A DNA stretch of 64,000 bases from Aromatoleum diolicum. Its GTDB lineage: Bacteria; Pseudomonadota; Gammaproteobacteria; Burkholderiales; Rhodocyclaceae. Where the stretch lies: NCBI RefSeq assembly GCF_012910955.1, contig NZ_WTVQ01000020.1:1-64000 (forward strand), written 5' to 3'. The position numbers and the translations under genes were made by a program. Shown here one piece after another: positions 26,004 through 35,212 of the stretch (position 1 is its first letter; each line of letters begins with the position of its first letter). The notes beneath the pieces were generated by a model, which saw only the letters and a list, made by a program, of their open reading frames with translations, made no database searches and was not told the DNA's origin.

Positions 26004-26141
26004 ATGCGAGCGACTGTTCCACCCGGCCCTGGCCACGATCCGGCGCCCGATCCGGCGCCCGAGCACGACCCGGTTCCCGATCCGAGCAAGGATCCGGATC
26101 CGGAAACGGACGATGACGCGGCCGAAGTGAAGACCGCCTAG
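26004..26141 (+). CDS. 45-residue Pro/Asp-rich small protein
   Basis: A short frame with an excellent ribosome site (ATGGAGGTTTCC then ATG). The product is very acidic and Pro-rich, with repeats of the form PAPDP, PVPDP and DPDPE, and it ends DDDAAEVKTA. It has no signal peptide, membrane segment or cysteine and is likely disordered. No family recognised. The in-frame repeat of GATCCGG units in DNA makes it partly low-complexity, so a chance frame is possible; the Shine-Dalgarno match argues for translation. Confidence 0.5.
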   Translation: MRATVPPGPGHDPAPDPAPEHDPVPDPSKDPDPETDDDAAEVKTA

Positions 26142-26247
26142 GCTCGCACCGGCAGTTGCACGCTGTTCGGGCGTATGGCAACCCGGTCGCCCTATCCTGG
26201 TGCGGCGCGCCGCGGCGACCGCGGGTGAGGACGGCAAGGGCGGCCGT

Positions 26248-27075
26248 TCACCGTACCGCCAATCGCTCGCGGCCGAGGCCGCTGCGCATCAGCCAGTCGA
26301 ACGCCGAATCGGCGGTGACCGTGTCGATGCGGTCGCTGAAGCGCCGCGCCGCGGGGTGGTCGTCAAAGGCGATGTTGGCGCTGCCGACGCGGGCGCCGAG
26401 GCGGCGTACGGCATTGATGTGCAGCGTCGTGGGCTGGTAGCCGCGCAGGCGTAGCCAGGCCTGTGCGCGGTGGCGGTCGGTCGCGGCCGGTTCCAGCACG
26501 TGGGCGAGCGTCTCCAGCGCCCACTGGTTGCTCTGCTGGTAGCGCGTCGCCCACGCATAGGCAAGCATGTTGTAGCGCGGTTCGTGCAGGCGCGCGACGG
26601 TGAAGTTGTCGCGCAAGCGTGCCGCCAGCACCGCGCCCGCCGCGGGCTCGAGCGTCACGATGCCGGCCTCGAAGTCGTACAGGTCCTCGCCGAAGAACTC
26701 GGCCAGGCCGTGGCGAAACAGGCTCGCGCGGTCGCTGCCGCAGTGGTTGAGCTTGTGCACGACGCGCCAGGCGCCGTGTCCGCCCGCGGCATCGCCGTCG
26801 CGGTAGGCGATCGCGATGTGCGAGTAGCGCAGACCCCATTCGCGCAGATCCTGCCCAGCGCGTGCGACGATCGCAGCGCGTGCGCCGCTGCGCTCGAGCG
26901 CAGCTGCGGTGCGTGCGGCGAGTTCCAGGCTGCGCACGAGTTCATCGGCCGTGAGCCTGCGTTCGGTGCAGGGCTGGCCGGCGAGCGCCGGCGGCGCGAG
27001 CCAGGTGGCGACGGCGACGAGGAGGGCAGTGATGGCGGCGCGCAGGCCGCGCTGCAGGACGTCGCGGGCGTTCAT
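26248..27075 (-). CDS. DUF2145 family exported protein
   Basis: A 275-residue protein with a signal peptide (residues 1-33, ending PPALAG). The mature part has the DUF2145 pattern: RYSHIAIAYRDG, VHKLNHCGSDRASLFRHGLAEFF and TLHINAVRRLGARVGSANIAFDDHP. Function unknown in the family; conserved His/Cys suggest an enzyme, perhaps amidase-like. Start chosen because the ATG overlaps the upstream stop (ATGA). It is the last of three minus-strand genes. Confidence 0.82.
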   Translation of the reverse strand: MNARDVLQRGLRAAITALLVAVATWLAPPALAGQPCTERRLTADELVRSLELAARTAAALERSGARAAIVARAGQDLREWGLRYSHIAIAYRDGDAAGGHGAWRVVHKLNHCGSDRASLFRHGLAEFFGEDLYDFEAGIVTLEPAAGAVLAARLRDNFTVARLHEPRYNMLAYAWATRYQQSNQWALETLAHVLEPAATDRHRAQAWLRLRGYQPTTLHINAVRRLGARVGSANIAFDDHPAARRFSDRIDTVTADSAFDWLMRSGLGRERLAVR

Positions 27076-27515
27076 GGCGTGATCCGCTCGCTGTAGAGCA
27101 GCGATTGCCCCAGCGCATTGGGCACGAAACACAGGGCGGCGCCCGCCGCCGACAGGATCCAGCCTGCTGACAGCGCGGTGACGGTGATGAGCGTGCCGAC
27201 TGCGACCAGCGATGCGCCGACCGCCTCGGCCCCCAGTTCGATGCTGGCGCGCACGCCGTCCGAGGCGCGCTCGAGGATCCACAGCGTACCGTGCGCGGAG
27301 GCTTCGACCGCGGTGACGGTAAGCACCGCCCCGGCCGACAGGATCATCACCGGCGCGGCCACCACGGAGGCGAGCGGCAGGGCCAGCGACAAGGCCGAGA
27401 CGGCACTCGCTTCCGACGGCCCGCCATGGGCGCGCGCCGCGCCGCAGCCGAGCGCCAGTGGCACGGCGAGCAAAAGGGAGAGGGCCTTGCGGCGTTCGCG
27501 TTGTTCCAGTTTCAT
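27072..27515 (-). CDS. Small exported or membrane protein of unknown function
   Basis: A 147-residue protein with a signal-like start (MKLEQRERRKALSLLLAVPL, to ARAHGG), then two or three hydrophobic stretches (LALPLASVVAAPVMILSAGAVL; ASLVAVGTLITVTALSAGWIL). I do not recognise a family. ATG follows GAGGAGA. It overlaps the DUF2145 gene by 4 nt and is probably translated together with it. Confidence 0.7.
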   Translation of the reverse strand: MKLEQRERRKALSLLLAVPLALGCGAARAHGGPSEASAVSALSLALPLASVVAAPVMILSAGAVLTVTAVEASAHGTLWILERASDGVRASIELGAEAVGASLVAVGTLITVTALSAGWILSAAGAALCFVPNALGQSLLYSERITP

Positions 27516-27544
27516 GATGTTCTCCTCGGGTGGTGCCCGGCGCC

Positions 27545-27991
27545 TCAGCGCGCGGGCAAAGTAGTGGTCTCGGTGTGGTGTGTGGCGCGTGCGGCGACGT
27601 GCGCCGCGCCACACAGTTCGGGCTCGCCGGCGGCGCTCAGGCGGGCTTCCGCACGGTCGGCCTCCCACGCGTCGCGCAGCGTCTTGGCCAGCGTGAAGGC
27701 GCAGGAAATCAGGTACAGCCAGCTCACCAGCAGATAGGCTTTCCAGGTCGGGTTGATCTCCATGCGCCACAGCGGGGTGTCCTTCGGCCCACCTTCCGAG
27801 TCGCGTACGAATTTCGCCAGTGCGAACGCGCTGGTGAGGCAGAATGCATAACCCATGACCATGAAGGCGCGATCGAGCTCGGCGCCGGGCAGCGCCACCA
27901 GACCGCCGGTACACACCAGCAGCGCCAGCCCGAAGGAAATCCAGACCTGCATGCGCCAGGCGCGGGTATCGCGGCGAACAATCGTTTCCAT
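27545..27991 (-). CDS. YiaAB-type inner-membrane protein
   Basis: A 148-residue protein with two predicted helix pairs: MQVWISFGLALLVCTGGLVAL with AFMVMGYAFCLTSAFALAKFVRD, then KAYLLVSWLYLISCAFTLAKTLRD. This matches the YiaA/YiaB two-helix domain. A soluble Ala-rich tail follows. ATG follows GGGAG. It is the first gene of the three-gene minus-strand operon and is divergent from the XRE regulator, which may control it. Confidence 0.75.
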   Translation of the reverse strand: METIVRRDTRAWRMQVWISFGLALLVCTGGLVALPGAELDRAFMVMGYAFCLTSAFALAKFVRDSEGGPKDTPLWRMEINPTWKAYLLVSWLYLISCAFTLAKTLRDAWEADRAEARLSAAGEPELCGAAHVAARATHHTETTTLPAR

Positions 27992-28178
27992 CTCGTGCTC
28001 CCTTGCGTTGATGACGTGGCCGATGATTCCCTTGTTGCGCTGCCGGTACAATTTCACCGCGCGAAGTCCGCTGCAGATGCGCTGAAGGTATCGAAATGCG
28101 ATACTTGATGACGTTCGCTCGTGCCGGATATCGCATGTCGATAATCTGGGCGCCAGGCTGTCACCAACGGAACCGACC

Positions 28179-28946
28179 ATGAGCACCACCGCCGATCTCG
28201 TCACCGCGCTGAAGGCAGAACTGAAGGCCTCCGCGCTTACCTACGCCGCGCTGGCCGAACGTCTCGGCATCGCCGAGTCCAGCGTCAAGCGCATGTTCTC
28301 CGCGAGCGGCGACATGCCGCTGTCGCGCATCGATGCGGTGTGTCGCGCGCTGAACCTCGACTTCGCCGATCTGGCGCGCAGCGTCGCCGAGAAGGAACCG
28401 CTGCTGATGGAGTTGTCGCTGGCGCAGGAAAAGGCCGTCGTCGGTGATCGCAAACTGCTGCTGGTCGCGATCTGCTGCCTGAGCCACTGGACGCTGGAAC
28501 AGATCGTCGCCACCTACCGGCTCGGCGAGGCGGAAGTCGTCAAGCACCTCGTGCGCCTCGACCGCCTCGGCGTGATCGACCTGCGCCCGGGTAACCGCTA
28601 CCACCTCAAGCTCGCCAAGGGCTTCCGCTGGCGCGCGCAAGGGCCGGTGATGCAGTATTTCCGCGCCGAGGTGCTGGACGATTATTTCGCCGGTGGCTTC
28701 GACGGCGAATCGGAGATGCTGATGGTGGTGCATGGGCAGATCGGCCGCGGCCTGGCGAATTCCTTTCGCGAGCGCCTCGCGCGCATCGGCCAGGACTTCG
28801 CCCAGCAGCACATCGCCGACCAGAAACTGGCGCCCGCGGACCGCCGCCCCTACACGATGGTGATCGGCATGCGCTCCTGGCTGATGGCGGCCTTCCGCGA
28901 CATGAAACGCCCCGAAGTGATCTGGCCCGACGCGCCGCCGCGCTGA
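28179..28946 (+). CDS. XRE-family transcriptional regulator
   Basis: A 255-residue protein with an N-terminal Cro/C1-type helix-turn-helix (about residues 8-62; YAALAERLGIAESSVKRMF as the DNA-reading part). A second segment (about 95-150, LEQIVATYRLGEAEVVKHLVRLDRLGVI) looks like a winged helix. The C-terminal part contains no recognised ligand domain. It is divergent from the YiaAB operon and upstream of the lipid gene cluster. Confidence 0.85.
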   Translation: MSTTADLVTALKAELKASALTYAALAERLGIAESSVKRMFSASGDMPLSRIDAVCRALNLDFADLARSVAEKEPLLMELSLAQEKAVVGDRKLLLVAICCLSHWTLEQIVATYRLGEAEVVKHLVRLDRLGVIDLRPGNRYHLKLAKGFRWRAQGPVMQYFRAEVLDDYFAGGFDGESEMLMVVHGQIGRGLANSFRERLARIGQDFAQQHIADQKLAPADRRPYTMVIGMRSWLMAAFRDMKRPEVIWPDAPPR

Positions 28947-29004
28947 CGCTCGCTCGCGCCCGACCGCCATCCCCTTTCACGCCATCGAACGACGAGACCC
29001 GACC

Positions 29005-31146
29005 ATGTTCCGCCCGCTCATCAAGATCGTCCTGCGCAGCTTTGCCCGCGTGCTGTTCCGCGTGCGCGTCAGCGGCAGCGTCCCTTCGGGGGAAGCGCGC
29101 CTGCTGGTGATCGCGAACCACGAATCCTTTCTCGACGGCCTGTTGCTGGGCCTCTTCCTGCCGCTCGACCCGGTCTTCGTCGTGCATACCGGCGTGGCGA
29201 AGAGCCGCTGGTTCCGCCTGGTGCTGTCGCTGGTCGATTACCTCGCGGTGGACCCGACGAGCCCGATGGCGATGAAGAAAGTGGTGCGCCTGCTCGAATC
29301 CGGCCGGCCGGTGGTGATCTTCCCCGAAGGGCGCATCACCACGACCGGCAGCCTGATGAAGACCTACGACGGCCCGGCCTTCGTTGCCGCGCGCACCGGT
29401 GCGACGATCCTGCCGGTGAAGATCGACGGCGCCGCGCGCACCTACTTCTCGCGCATGGGCGGGCGTTTTCCGCGGCGCCTGTTTCCGCAGCTCGCGCTGA
29501 CGATCCACCCGGTGACGCGCATCGACATGCCCGTCGCCCCCGTCGCGCGCGAGCGCCGCCGCAAGGCCGGCGAGGCGATGCGCCGCATCATGCAGGAGAT
29601 GATCTTCGCCAGCCGGCCGCAGCAGACGCTGTTCGAGGCCCTGCTCGACGCCGCGGCGATCCACGGGCGCGCGCGCCGGCTGGTCGAGGATCTCAAGCAG
29701 GAGGAGTATTCCTACGGCGATCTCATCAAGATGGCGCTGGCGCTCGGTCGCCTCGTCGCGAAGGAATCGGCGCCCAATGAACACGTCGGCGTGCTGTTGC
29801 CGAATCTTGCGCCGACGCTCGCGCTCGTCTTCGGGCTCAGCGCCTTCCGCCGCACGCCGGCGATGCTCAACTACACCGCCGGCGCCGACGGCATGCAGGC
29901 GGCGTGCACCGCGGCGCAGATCCGCACCGTCGTCACCTCGCGCGCTTTCGTCGAACAGGCCAAACTCGGCGACAAACTGGCTGCGCTCGAAGGCGTGCGT
30001 TTCGTGTATCTGGAAGAACTGCGTGCCGGCATGGGACTCGCCGACAAGTTGTGGCTGATGTCGTGGGCGGTGCATTTCCCGCGTGCCGCGACGCACATCG
30101 GCGCGCCCGAGGATGCCGCGGTGGTGCTGTTCACGTCGGGTTCCGAAGGCAAGCCGAAAGGCGTCGTGCTGTCGCATCGCGCGCTGCTGGCGAACATCGC
30201 GCAGATCCGCGCGGTCGTCGATTTCTCGGTCGACGACAAGATCCTCAACGCGCTGCCGCTGTTCCATTCCTTCGGTCTCACCGCCGGCGGCCTGCTGCCG
30301 CTGCTCTCCGGCGCCAGCGTGTTTCTCTACCCCAGCCCGCTGCATTACCGCGTGATCCCGGAGCTCGCCTACGACCGCGGCTGCAGCGTGCTGCTGGGCA
30401 CCAGCACCTTCCTCGGCAACTACGCGCGCTTCGCCCACCCCTACGACTTCTACCGCCTGCGCTACGTCATCGCCGGCGCCGAGAAACTCGCCGAACCGGT
30501 GCGCCAGACGTGGTTCGAACGCTTCGGCATCCGCATTTTCGAAGGCTACGGCGCGACCGAAACCGCACCGGTGATGGCGGTGAACACCCCGATGGCCTAT
30601 CGCAGCGGCACCGTCGGCCCCTTCCTGCCGGGGCTGCAGGCGCGCCTGCTGCCGGTGCCGGGCATTGCCGAGGGCGGCATGCTGCATGTCTCGGGTCCTA
30701 ACCTGATGAGCGGTTACCTCAAGGTCGACCAGCCGGGCGTGCTGCGGCCGCCGGTCTCGGACGCGGGCGAGGGCTGGTACGAGACCGGCGACGTCGTGAA
30801 AGTGGACGACGACGGTTTCGTGCGCATCGTCGGCCGCGTCAAGCGCTTCGCCAAGGTCGCCGGCGAGATGGTGAGCCTCGAAGCGGTCGAGAAGCTCGCG
30901 GCCGCGACCGCCCCCGCGGCCCAGCATGCCGCGTCGACGCAGCCGGATGCCGCCAAGGGCGAGGCATTGGTGTTGTTCACCAGCGACCGCGAGTTGAGCC
31001 GCGAGCGCCTGCTCGTCAGCGCGCGCGAGCACGGCTTGCCGGAGCTCGCGGTGCCGCGCAAGATCGTGCCGATCGACGCGCTGCCGCTGCTCGGGACCGG
31101 CAAGATCGACTACGTGACGCTCAGGCAGTGGGCGGAGGCGGCGTGA
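29005..31146 (+). CDS. aas: Aas-like acyltransferase / acyl-ACP synthetase
   Basis: A 713-residue bifunctional protein. Residues about 1-195 are a PlsC-type acyltransferase: NHESFLDG is the HX4D catalytic site and FPEGRITTTGS motif III. Residues about 225-713 are an AMP-forming synthetase: VVLFTSGSEGKPKGVVLSH, GYGATETAPVMA and YETGDVVKVDDDGFVRIVGR. This is the domain order of E. coli Aas, which re-acylates lysophospholipids at the inner membrane. The stop overlaps the following ATG by one base. Together with the LplT-PlsC fusion two genes on, it forms a lysophospholipid recycling set. Confidence 0.9.
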   Translation: MFRPLIKIVLRSFARVLFRVRVSGSVPSGEARLLVIANHESFLDGLLLGLFLPLDPVFVVHTGVAKSRWFRLVLSLVDYLAVDPTSPMAMKKVVRLLESGRPVVIFPEGRITTTGSLMKTYDGPAFVAARTGATILPVKIDGAARTYFSRMGGRFPRRLFPQLALTIHPVTRIDMPVAPVARERRRKAGEAMRRIMQEMIFASRPQQTLFEALLDAAAIHGRARRLVEDLKQEEYSYGDLIKMALALGRLVAKESAPNEHVGVLLPNLAPTLALVFGLSAFRRTPAMLNYTAGADGMQAACTAAQIRTVVTSRAFVEQAKLGDKLAALEGVRFVYLEELRAGMGLADKLWLMSWAVHFPRAATHIGAPEDAAVVLFTSGSEGKPKGVVLSHRALLANIAQIRAVVDFSVDDKILNALPLFHSFGLTAGGLLPLLSGASVFLYPSPLHYRVIPELAYDRGCSVLLGTSTFLGNYARFAHPYDFYRLRYVIAGAEKLAEPVRQTWFERFGIRIFEGYGATETAPVMAVNTPMAYRSGTVGPFLPGLQARLLPVPGIAEGGMLHVSGPNLMSGYLKVDQPGVLRPPVSDAGEGWYETGDVVKVDDDGFVRIVGRVKRFAKVAGEMVSLEAVEKLAAATAPAAQHAASTQPDAAKGEALVLFTSDRELSRERLLVSAREHGLPELAVPRKIVPIDALPLLGTGKIDYVTLRQWAEAA

Positions 31147-32402
31147 TGCCCACGCCATTCTCGCCCGTGCGCCGCCGCTGGCTCGCTGCCGGCCTCGGCC
31201 TCGGCGCGCTGTCCGCGACCGGTGTCGCCGCGATGCTGGGCCGGCCGTGGCTGCTCAATCCCTGCCGTGCTGCGCTGCCGCCGGAACTGGCGCAGCACGA
31301 TCTGGTGCTGGGCGCCTGGGAAGGACTCGATCCCGCGCAGGTGTGGGACTGCCACGCGCACCTCGCCGGCATCGGCGATGGCGGCAGCGGCGTGAGGATC
31401 TCGGAGACGATGCTGAGCCCGCTCCACCCGCTGCAATATCTGCAGCGCCTGTTCTACCTCAACGCCGGCTGCGCGCACGAGGCGCCGGGGCGCGTGGACC
31501 AGAGCTACGTCGAACGCCTGCACAACCTGATGGAAGGCATGGCGCCGGGCTTCAAGCTGATGCTGTTCGCCTTCGATCACGCGCATGACGAGGCCGGCCG
31601 CGCGCAGCCCGAGCGCTCTGCCTTCTTTGTTCCGAACGCCTATGCGCGCGACGTTGTTCGGGCCGCGCCGCAGTGGTTCGAATGGGTGTGCTCGGTCCAT
31701 CCGTACCGGCCCGATGCCGTCGCGGCGCTCGAAGCGGCCGTCGCCGACGGCGCGCGTGCGGTGAAATGGCTGCCGCCGGCGATGGGCATCGATCCCGCCT
31801 CGCCCGCCTGCGACCGCTTCTACGCGGCGCTGGTGCGCCTCGACCTGCCGCTGATCACCCACGTCGGCGAGGAGCAGGCGGTCGCCGGCGCGGGTCACCC
31901 AGGGTGGGGCAATCCCCTGCGCCTGCGGCGTGCGCTCGAGCATGGCGTGCGCGTCGTGATGGCCCATTGTGCGAGCATCGGCGAAGATATCGACCTCGAT
32001 CGCGGCGAGAACGGGCCGCGCGTGGCGAGCTTCGAACTCTTCGCCCGCATGATGGCCGAGCCGCGCCACGCGCCGCGGCTGTTCGGCGACATCTCGGCGA
32101 TCATCCAGCGCAACCGCAAACTTGCCGTGCTGCGTGCAATCGTCGAACGCGAGGAATGGCACCCGCGCCTGCTGTTCGGCACCGACTACCCCCTGCCGGG
32201 CATCGTGCCCCTGGTGTCGCCGGCGCTGCTCGCCAGCGAGGGCATGCTCGATGCCGCCGCGGTACCGGTGCTTGAAGCGATTCGCGAGCACAATCCGCTG
32301 CTGTTCGCCCTGGTGCTCAAGCGCCACCTGCGCAGCCGCGGCAAGCGACTGGCGCCACAGATTTTCGAAACCCGACGTTTTTTCTCCCGGACCCCGACAT
32401 GA
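31146..32402 (+). CDS. Metal-dependent amidohydrolase-like protein
   Basis: A 418-residue protein. A basic/hydrophobic N-terminus (RRRWLAAGLGLGALSATG) suggests an anchor or a Tat-like signal. The body is a TIM-barrel amidohydrolase_2-type: DCHAHL near residue 69, VKWLPPAMGIDP, THVGEEQ, VVMAHCASIG and FGTDYPLPG provide the metal-binding His and Asp series. Substrate unknown. It overlaps the previous gene by 1 nt and the next by 4 nt, so it belongs to the lipid-recycling operon; an ester or amide lipid substrate is inference. Confidence 0.8.
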   Translation: MPTPFSPVRRRWLAAGLGLGALSATGVAAMLGRPWLLNPCRAALPPELAQHDLVLGAWEGLDPAQVWDCHAHLAGIGDGGSGVRISETMLSPLHPLQYLQRLFYLNAGCAHEAPGRVDQSYVERLHNLMEGMAPGFKLMLFAFDHAHDEAGRAQPERSAFFVPNAYARDVVRAAPQWFEWVCSVHPYRPDAVAALEAAVADGARAVKWLPPAMGIDPASPACDRFYAALVRLDLPLITHVGEEQAVAGAGHPGWGNPLRLRRALEHGVRVVMAHCASIGEDIDLDRGENGPRVASFELFARMMAEPRHAPRLFGDISAIIQRNRKLAVLRAIVEREEWHPRLLFGTDYPLPGIVPLVSPALLASEGMLDAAAVPVLEAIREHNPLLFALVLKRHLRSRGKRLAPQIFETRRFFSRTPT

Positions 32403-34279
32403 GTTCCCAATTCAAGCTGATGGGCGAGCGGCGCTTCCTGCCCTTCTTTCTGACCCAGTTCCTCGGCGCCTTCAATGACAACCTGTACAAGAACGCGCTG
32501 GTGGTGCTGCTCACCTTCCAGGCCGCGCGCTACACCACGCTGTCGCCGGGCGTGCTGGTGAATCTCGCCGCGGGCCTGTTCATCCTGCCGTTCTTCCTGT
32601 TCTCGGCGACCTCCGGGCAGCTGGCGGACAAGTTCGAGAAGACACGCCTGATCCGCTTCGTGAAGCTGTTCGAAATCGCCGTCATGGCGCTCGCGGCCGT
32701 CGCGTTCGCGCTCGATTCGCTGACGCTGCTGTTCGCCGCGTTGTTCCTGATGGGCGTGCATTCGACGATCTTCGGCCCGGTGAAGTACGCGGTGCTGCCG
32801 GTGTACCTGCGCGAGGAGGAACTCGTCGGCGGCAATGCGCTGGTCGAATCCGGCACCTTCATCGCGATCCTGCTCGGCACGATCGCCGGCGGCGTGACGA
32901 TCGCGCTGCCCGGTGGCGCCGCGTGGCTGTCGGCCGCGGTGCTGGCGGTCGCGGTGCTGGGCTACCTGACGAGCCGCGCGATTCCCGCGGCGCCGGCGGC
33001 CGACCCGAACCTCCGGATCAATTGGAACCCGCTCACCGAGACCTGGCGAAACATCGGCTTCACGCGCGGCAACCGCACCGTGTTCCTGTCGATCCTCGGC
33101 ATTTCGTGGTTCTGGTTCTACGGCGCGCTGTTCCTGTCGCAGTTCCCCGGCTACGCCAAGGACGTGCTGGGCGGCGACGAGCACGCGGTGACGCTGCTGC
33201 TGGCGCTGTTCTCGGTGGGCATCGGTACCGGCTCGCTGCTGTGCGAGCGGCTCTCCGGCAAGCACGTCGAGATCGGTCTGGTGCCCTTCGGCTCGATCGG
33301 CCTGACCCTGTTCGCCCTCGACCTGTGGTGGGCGAGCCCCGTCGCGATCCACACCGGCGACCCATTGCCGCTTGCGGCGGTGCTGATGAACCCGCTGAGC
33401 TGGCGCGCATTGTTCGACCTCGTGATGATCGGCCTGTTCGGCGGCTTCTTCATCGTGCCGCTGTATGCGCTGGTACAGTCGCGTTCCGAACCGGCGCACC
33501 GCTCGCGCATCATCGCCGGCAACAACATCCTCAACGCGCTGTTCATGGTCGTCGCGGCCGGCATGGGCGCGGGACTGCTCGCCGCCGGCATGACGATCCC
33601 GCAGCTGATCCTGATCACCGCGCTGCTCAACGCCGCCGTGGCGCTCTACATCTACACCCTGGTGCCGGAATTCCTGCTGCGCTTCATCGTCTGGCTGCTC
33701 GTGCACACCGTGTATCGCCTGCGCGTCGAAGGCATCGAGCACGTGCCGGAGGAGGGGCCCGCGCTGCTGGTGGCGAACCACGTCAGCTTTGTCGACGCGT
33801 TGATCATCACGGCCGCGTCGCGCCGTCCGATCCGCTTCGTCATGGATCATCAGATCTTCCGCTGGCCGCTGCTGTCCTTCGTGTTTCGTTCCAGCCGCGC
33901 GATCCCGATCGCCTCGGCGAAGGAGGATGCGGCAATGATGGAGCGCGCCTTCGAGGAGGTCGCCCGGGCGCTGGAAGCCGGCGAACTGGTGGGCCTGTTC
34001 CCGGAAGGCAAGATTACCGCCGACGGCGAGATTCAGCCCTTCCGTCCGGGCATCCGCCGCATCGTCGAGCGCACGCCGGTGCCGGTGGTGCCGCTGGCCT
34101 TGCGCGGCCTGTGGGGCAGCACTTTCAGCCGCAAGGATGGCCCGGCCTTCAGCCGCCCGTTCCGCCGCGGCCTGTTCAGCCGCATCGAGCTGGTCGGCGG
34201 CACGCCATTCCCGCCCGATGCGGCGACGCCCGAAAGCCTGCACTCGGCGGTGGCGGGACTGCGCGGGGAAGTGCGTTAG
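32399..34279 (+). CDS. LplT-like lysophospholipid transporter fused to PlsC acyltransferase
   Basis: A 626-residue fusion. Residues about 1-410 are an MFS permease of the LplT type (FLTQFLGAFNDNLYKNALVV is the typical opening helix). Residues about 430-626 are a PlsC-type acyltransferase, with ANHVSFVDAL (HX4D) and FPEGKITADGEI. LplT flips lysophospholipids inward for Aas. Here a second acyltransferase is joined directly to the flippase, beyond the one in the Aas-like protein upstream. It overlaps the convergent hydrolase gene by 4 nt. Confidence 0.9.
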   Translation: MSSQFKLMGERRFLPFFLTQFLGAFNDNLYKNALVVLLTFQAARYTTLSPGVLVNLAAGLFILPFFLFSATSGQLADKFEKTRLIRFVKLFEIAVMALAAVAFALDSLTLLFAALFLMGVHSTIFGPVKYAVLPVYLREEELVGGNALVESGTFIAILLGTIAGGVTIALPGGAAWLSAAVLAVAVLGYLTSRAIPAAPAADPNLRINWNPLTETWRNIGFTRGNRTVFLSILGISWFWFYGALFLSQFPGYAKDVLGGDEHAVTLLLALFSVGIGTGSLLCERLSGKHVEIGLVPFGSIGLTLFALDLWWASPVAIHTGDPLPLAAVLMNPLSWRALFDLVMIGLFGGFFIVPLYALVQSRSEPAHRSRIIAGNNILNALFMVVAAGMGAGLLAAGMTIPQLILITALLNAAVALYIYTLVPEFLLRFIVWLLVHTVYRLRVEGIEHVPEEGPALLVANHVSFVDALIITAASRRPIRFVMDHQIFRWPLLSFVFRSSRAIPIASAKEDAAMMERAFEEVARALEAGELVGLFPEGKITADGEIQPFRPGIRRIVERTPVPVVPLALRGLWGSTFSRKDGPAFSRPFRRGLFSRIELVGGTPFPPDAATPESLHSAVAGLRGEVR

Positions 34280-35154
34280 TCGCGCCGCAGGAAGGCTTCG
34301 AGCGCCGCGGCGACCTGCTCCGGCTGGTCGTGCTGCAGGTTGTGGCCGGAGTCGGTGACGGTCACGCGCTGCAAGTTCGCGAAGCACGCCAGCCGCCGTT
34401 CGATCTCGTCGGGCGTTTCGCCGAACCGCTTCAGCACGTAGCCCTGGTCCGACAGCAGCAGCAGCACCGGCGCCTCGATCGCCCGCCACGCCTCCAGCGC
34501 ATCGTCGGACTGGTAACGGACCGGCGACGCCACCCTGTGCCAGGGGTCTCCGCCCATCGTGACCTGCCCGTCGGGCAGCGTGCGCGAGACCGTGTGCGCG
34601 AGGAAGGCTGCGCGTTCCGCCGTCAGGCGCGGATTGACCTGCAGCAGGCGGCGTGCGAACGCGTCGTGATCGGGATAGTTTCGCTGCGGCGGATCGCTTT
34701 GCAGGCTGTCGAGCCAGCGCGTGATGTGTCCGGGCGCTTCGTGCGGCCGGGTCGTCGTCAGGCCGAGAAAATCCATCATCACCAGCTGCGCGACCCGCGC
34801 GGGCCGCACGCCCGCGTAAGCGCTCGAGATGCCCGCGCCCATGCTGTGTCCGACGAGGCGCGCGGGGCGATCCGGCGAATAATGGGCGAGCAGTGCGTCG
34901 AGGTCGCCGTAGTAATCGGGATACCAGTACGGTCGCCGCAGCCACTCGCTCTCACCATAGCCGCGCCAGTCCGGCGCGATCACATGCCAGTCCTGCTTCA
35001 GCGCGTCGACGACGAACTGGAAGGTCGCCGACGTATCCATCCAGCCATGCAGGAAGAACACCACGGGGGCGTCCGGCGTGCCCCAGTGGCGGACGTTGTA
35101 GCGCAGCCCGCGGATGTCGAGCTGTTCGCAGCGGGAGTCGAGAAAGGCGTTCAT
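34276..35154 (-). CDS. Alpha/beta hydrolase
   Basis: A 292-residue cytoplasmic alpha/beta-fold hydrolase. FLHGWMD is the oxyanion region, VGHSMGAGIS the nucleophile elbow (Ser near residue 103), and DSGHNLQHDQPE carries the catalytic His near residue 273. An acid is probably in LLLLSDQGYV. Substrate unknown. Monocistronic, convergent with the lipid operon. A hairpin without U-tract (35175-35198) lies upstream. Confidence 0.88.
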   Translation of the reverse strand: MNAFLDSRCEQLDIRGLRYNVRHWGTPDAPVVFFLHGWMDTSATFQFVVDALKQDWHVIAPDWRGYGESEWLRRPYWYPDYYGDLDALLAHYSPDRPARLVGHSMGAGISSAYAGVRPARVAQLVMMDFLGLTTTRPHEAPGHITRWLDSLQSDPPQRNYPDHDAFARRLLQVNPRLTAERAAFLAHTVSRTLPDGQVTMGGDPWHRVASPVRYQSDDALEAWRAIEAPVLLLLSDQGYVLKRFGETPDEIERRLACFANLQRVTVTDSGHNLQHDQPEQVAAALEAFLRRD

Positions 35155-35212
35155 GCACGCGATGATAGCAATCCCCGGCGCCCTTGCGACGGCGCCGGTC
35201 TCATCGCGCCGA

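Noticed and set aside
28606-31158. Long antisense frame (850 codons) opposite the Aas-like gene
   Set aside because: Arg/His/Gln-rich shadow without recognisable domains; the sense gene is complete.
35175-35198. Hairpin CCGGCGCC / GGCGCCGG as terminator of the transglutaminase-like gene
   Set aside because: No U-run on the minus strand; a stem of this size is common at this GC content.
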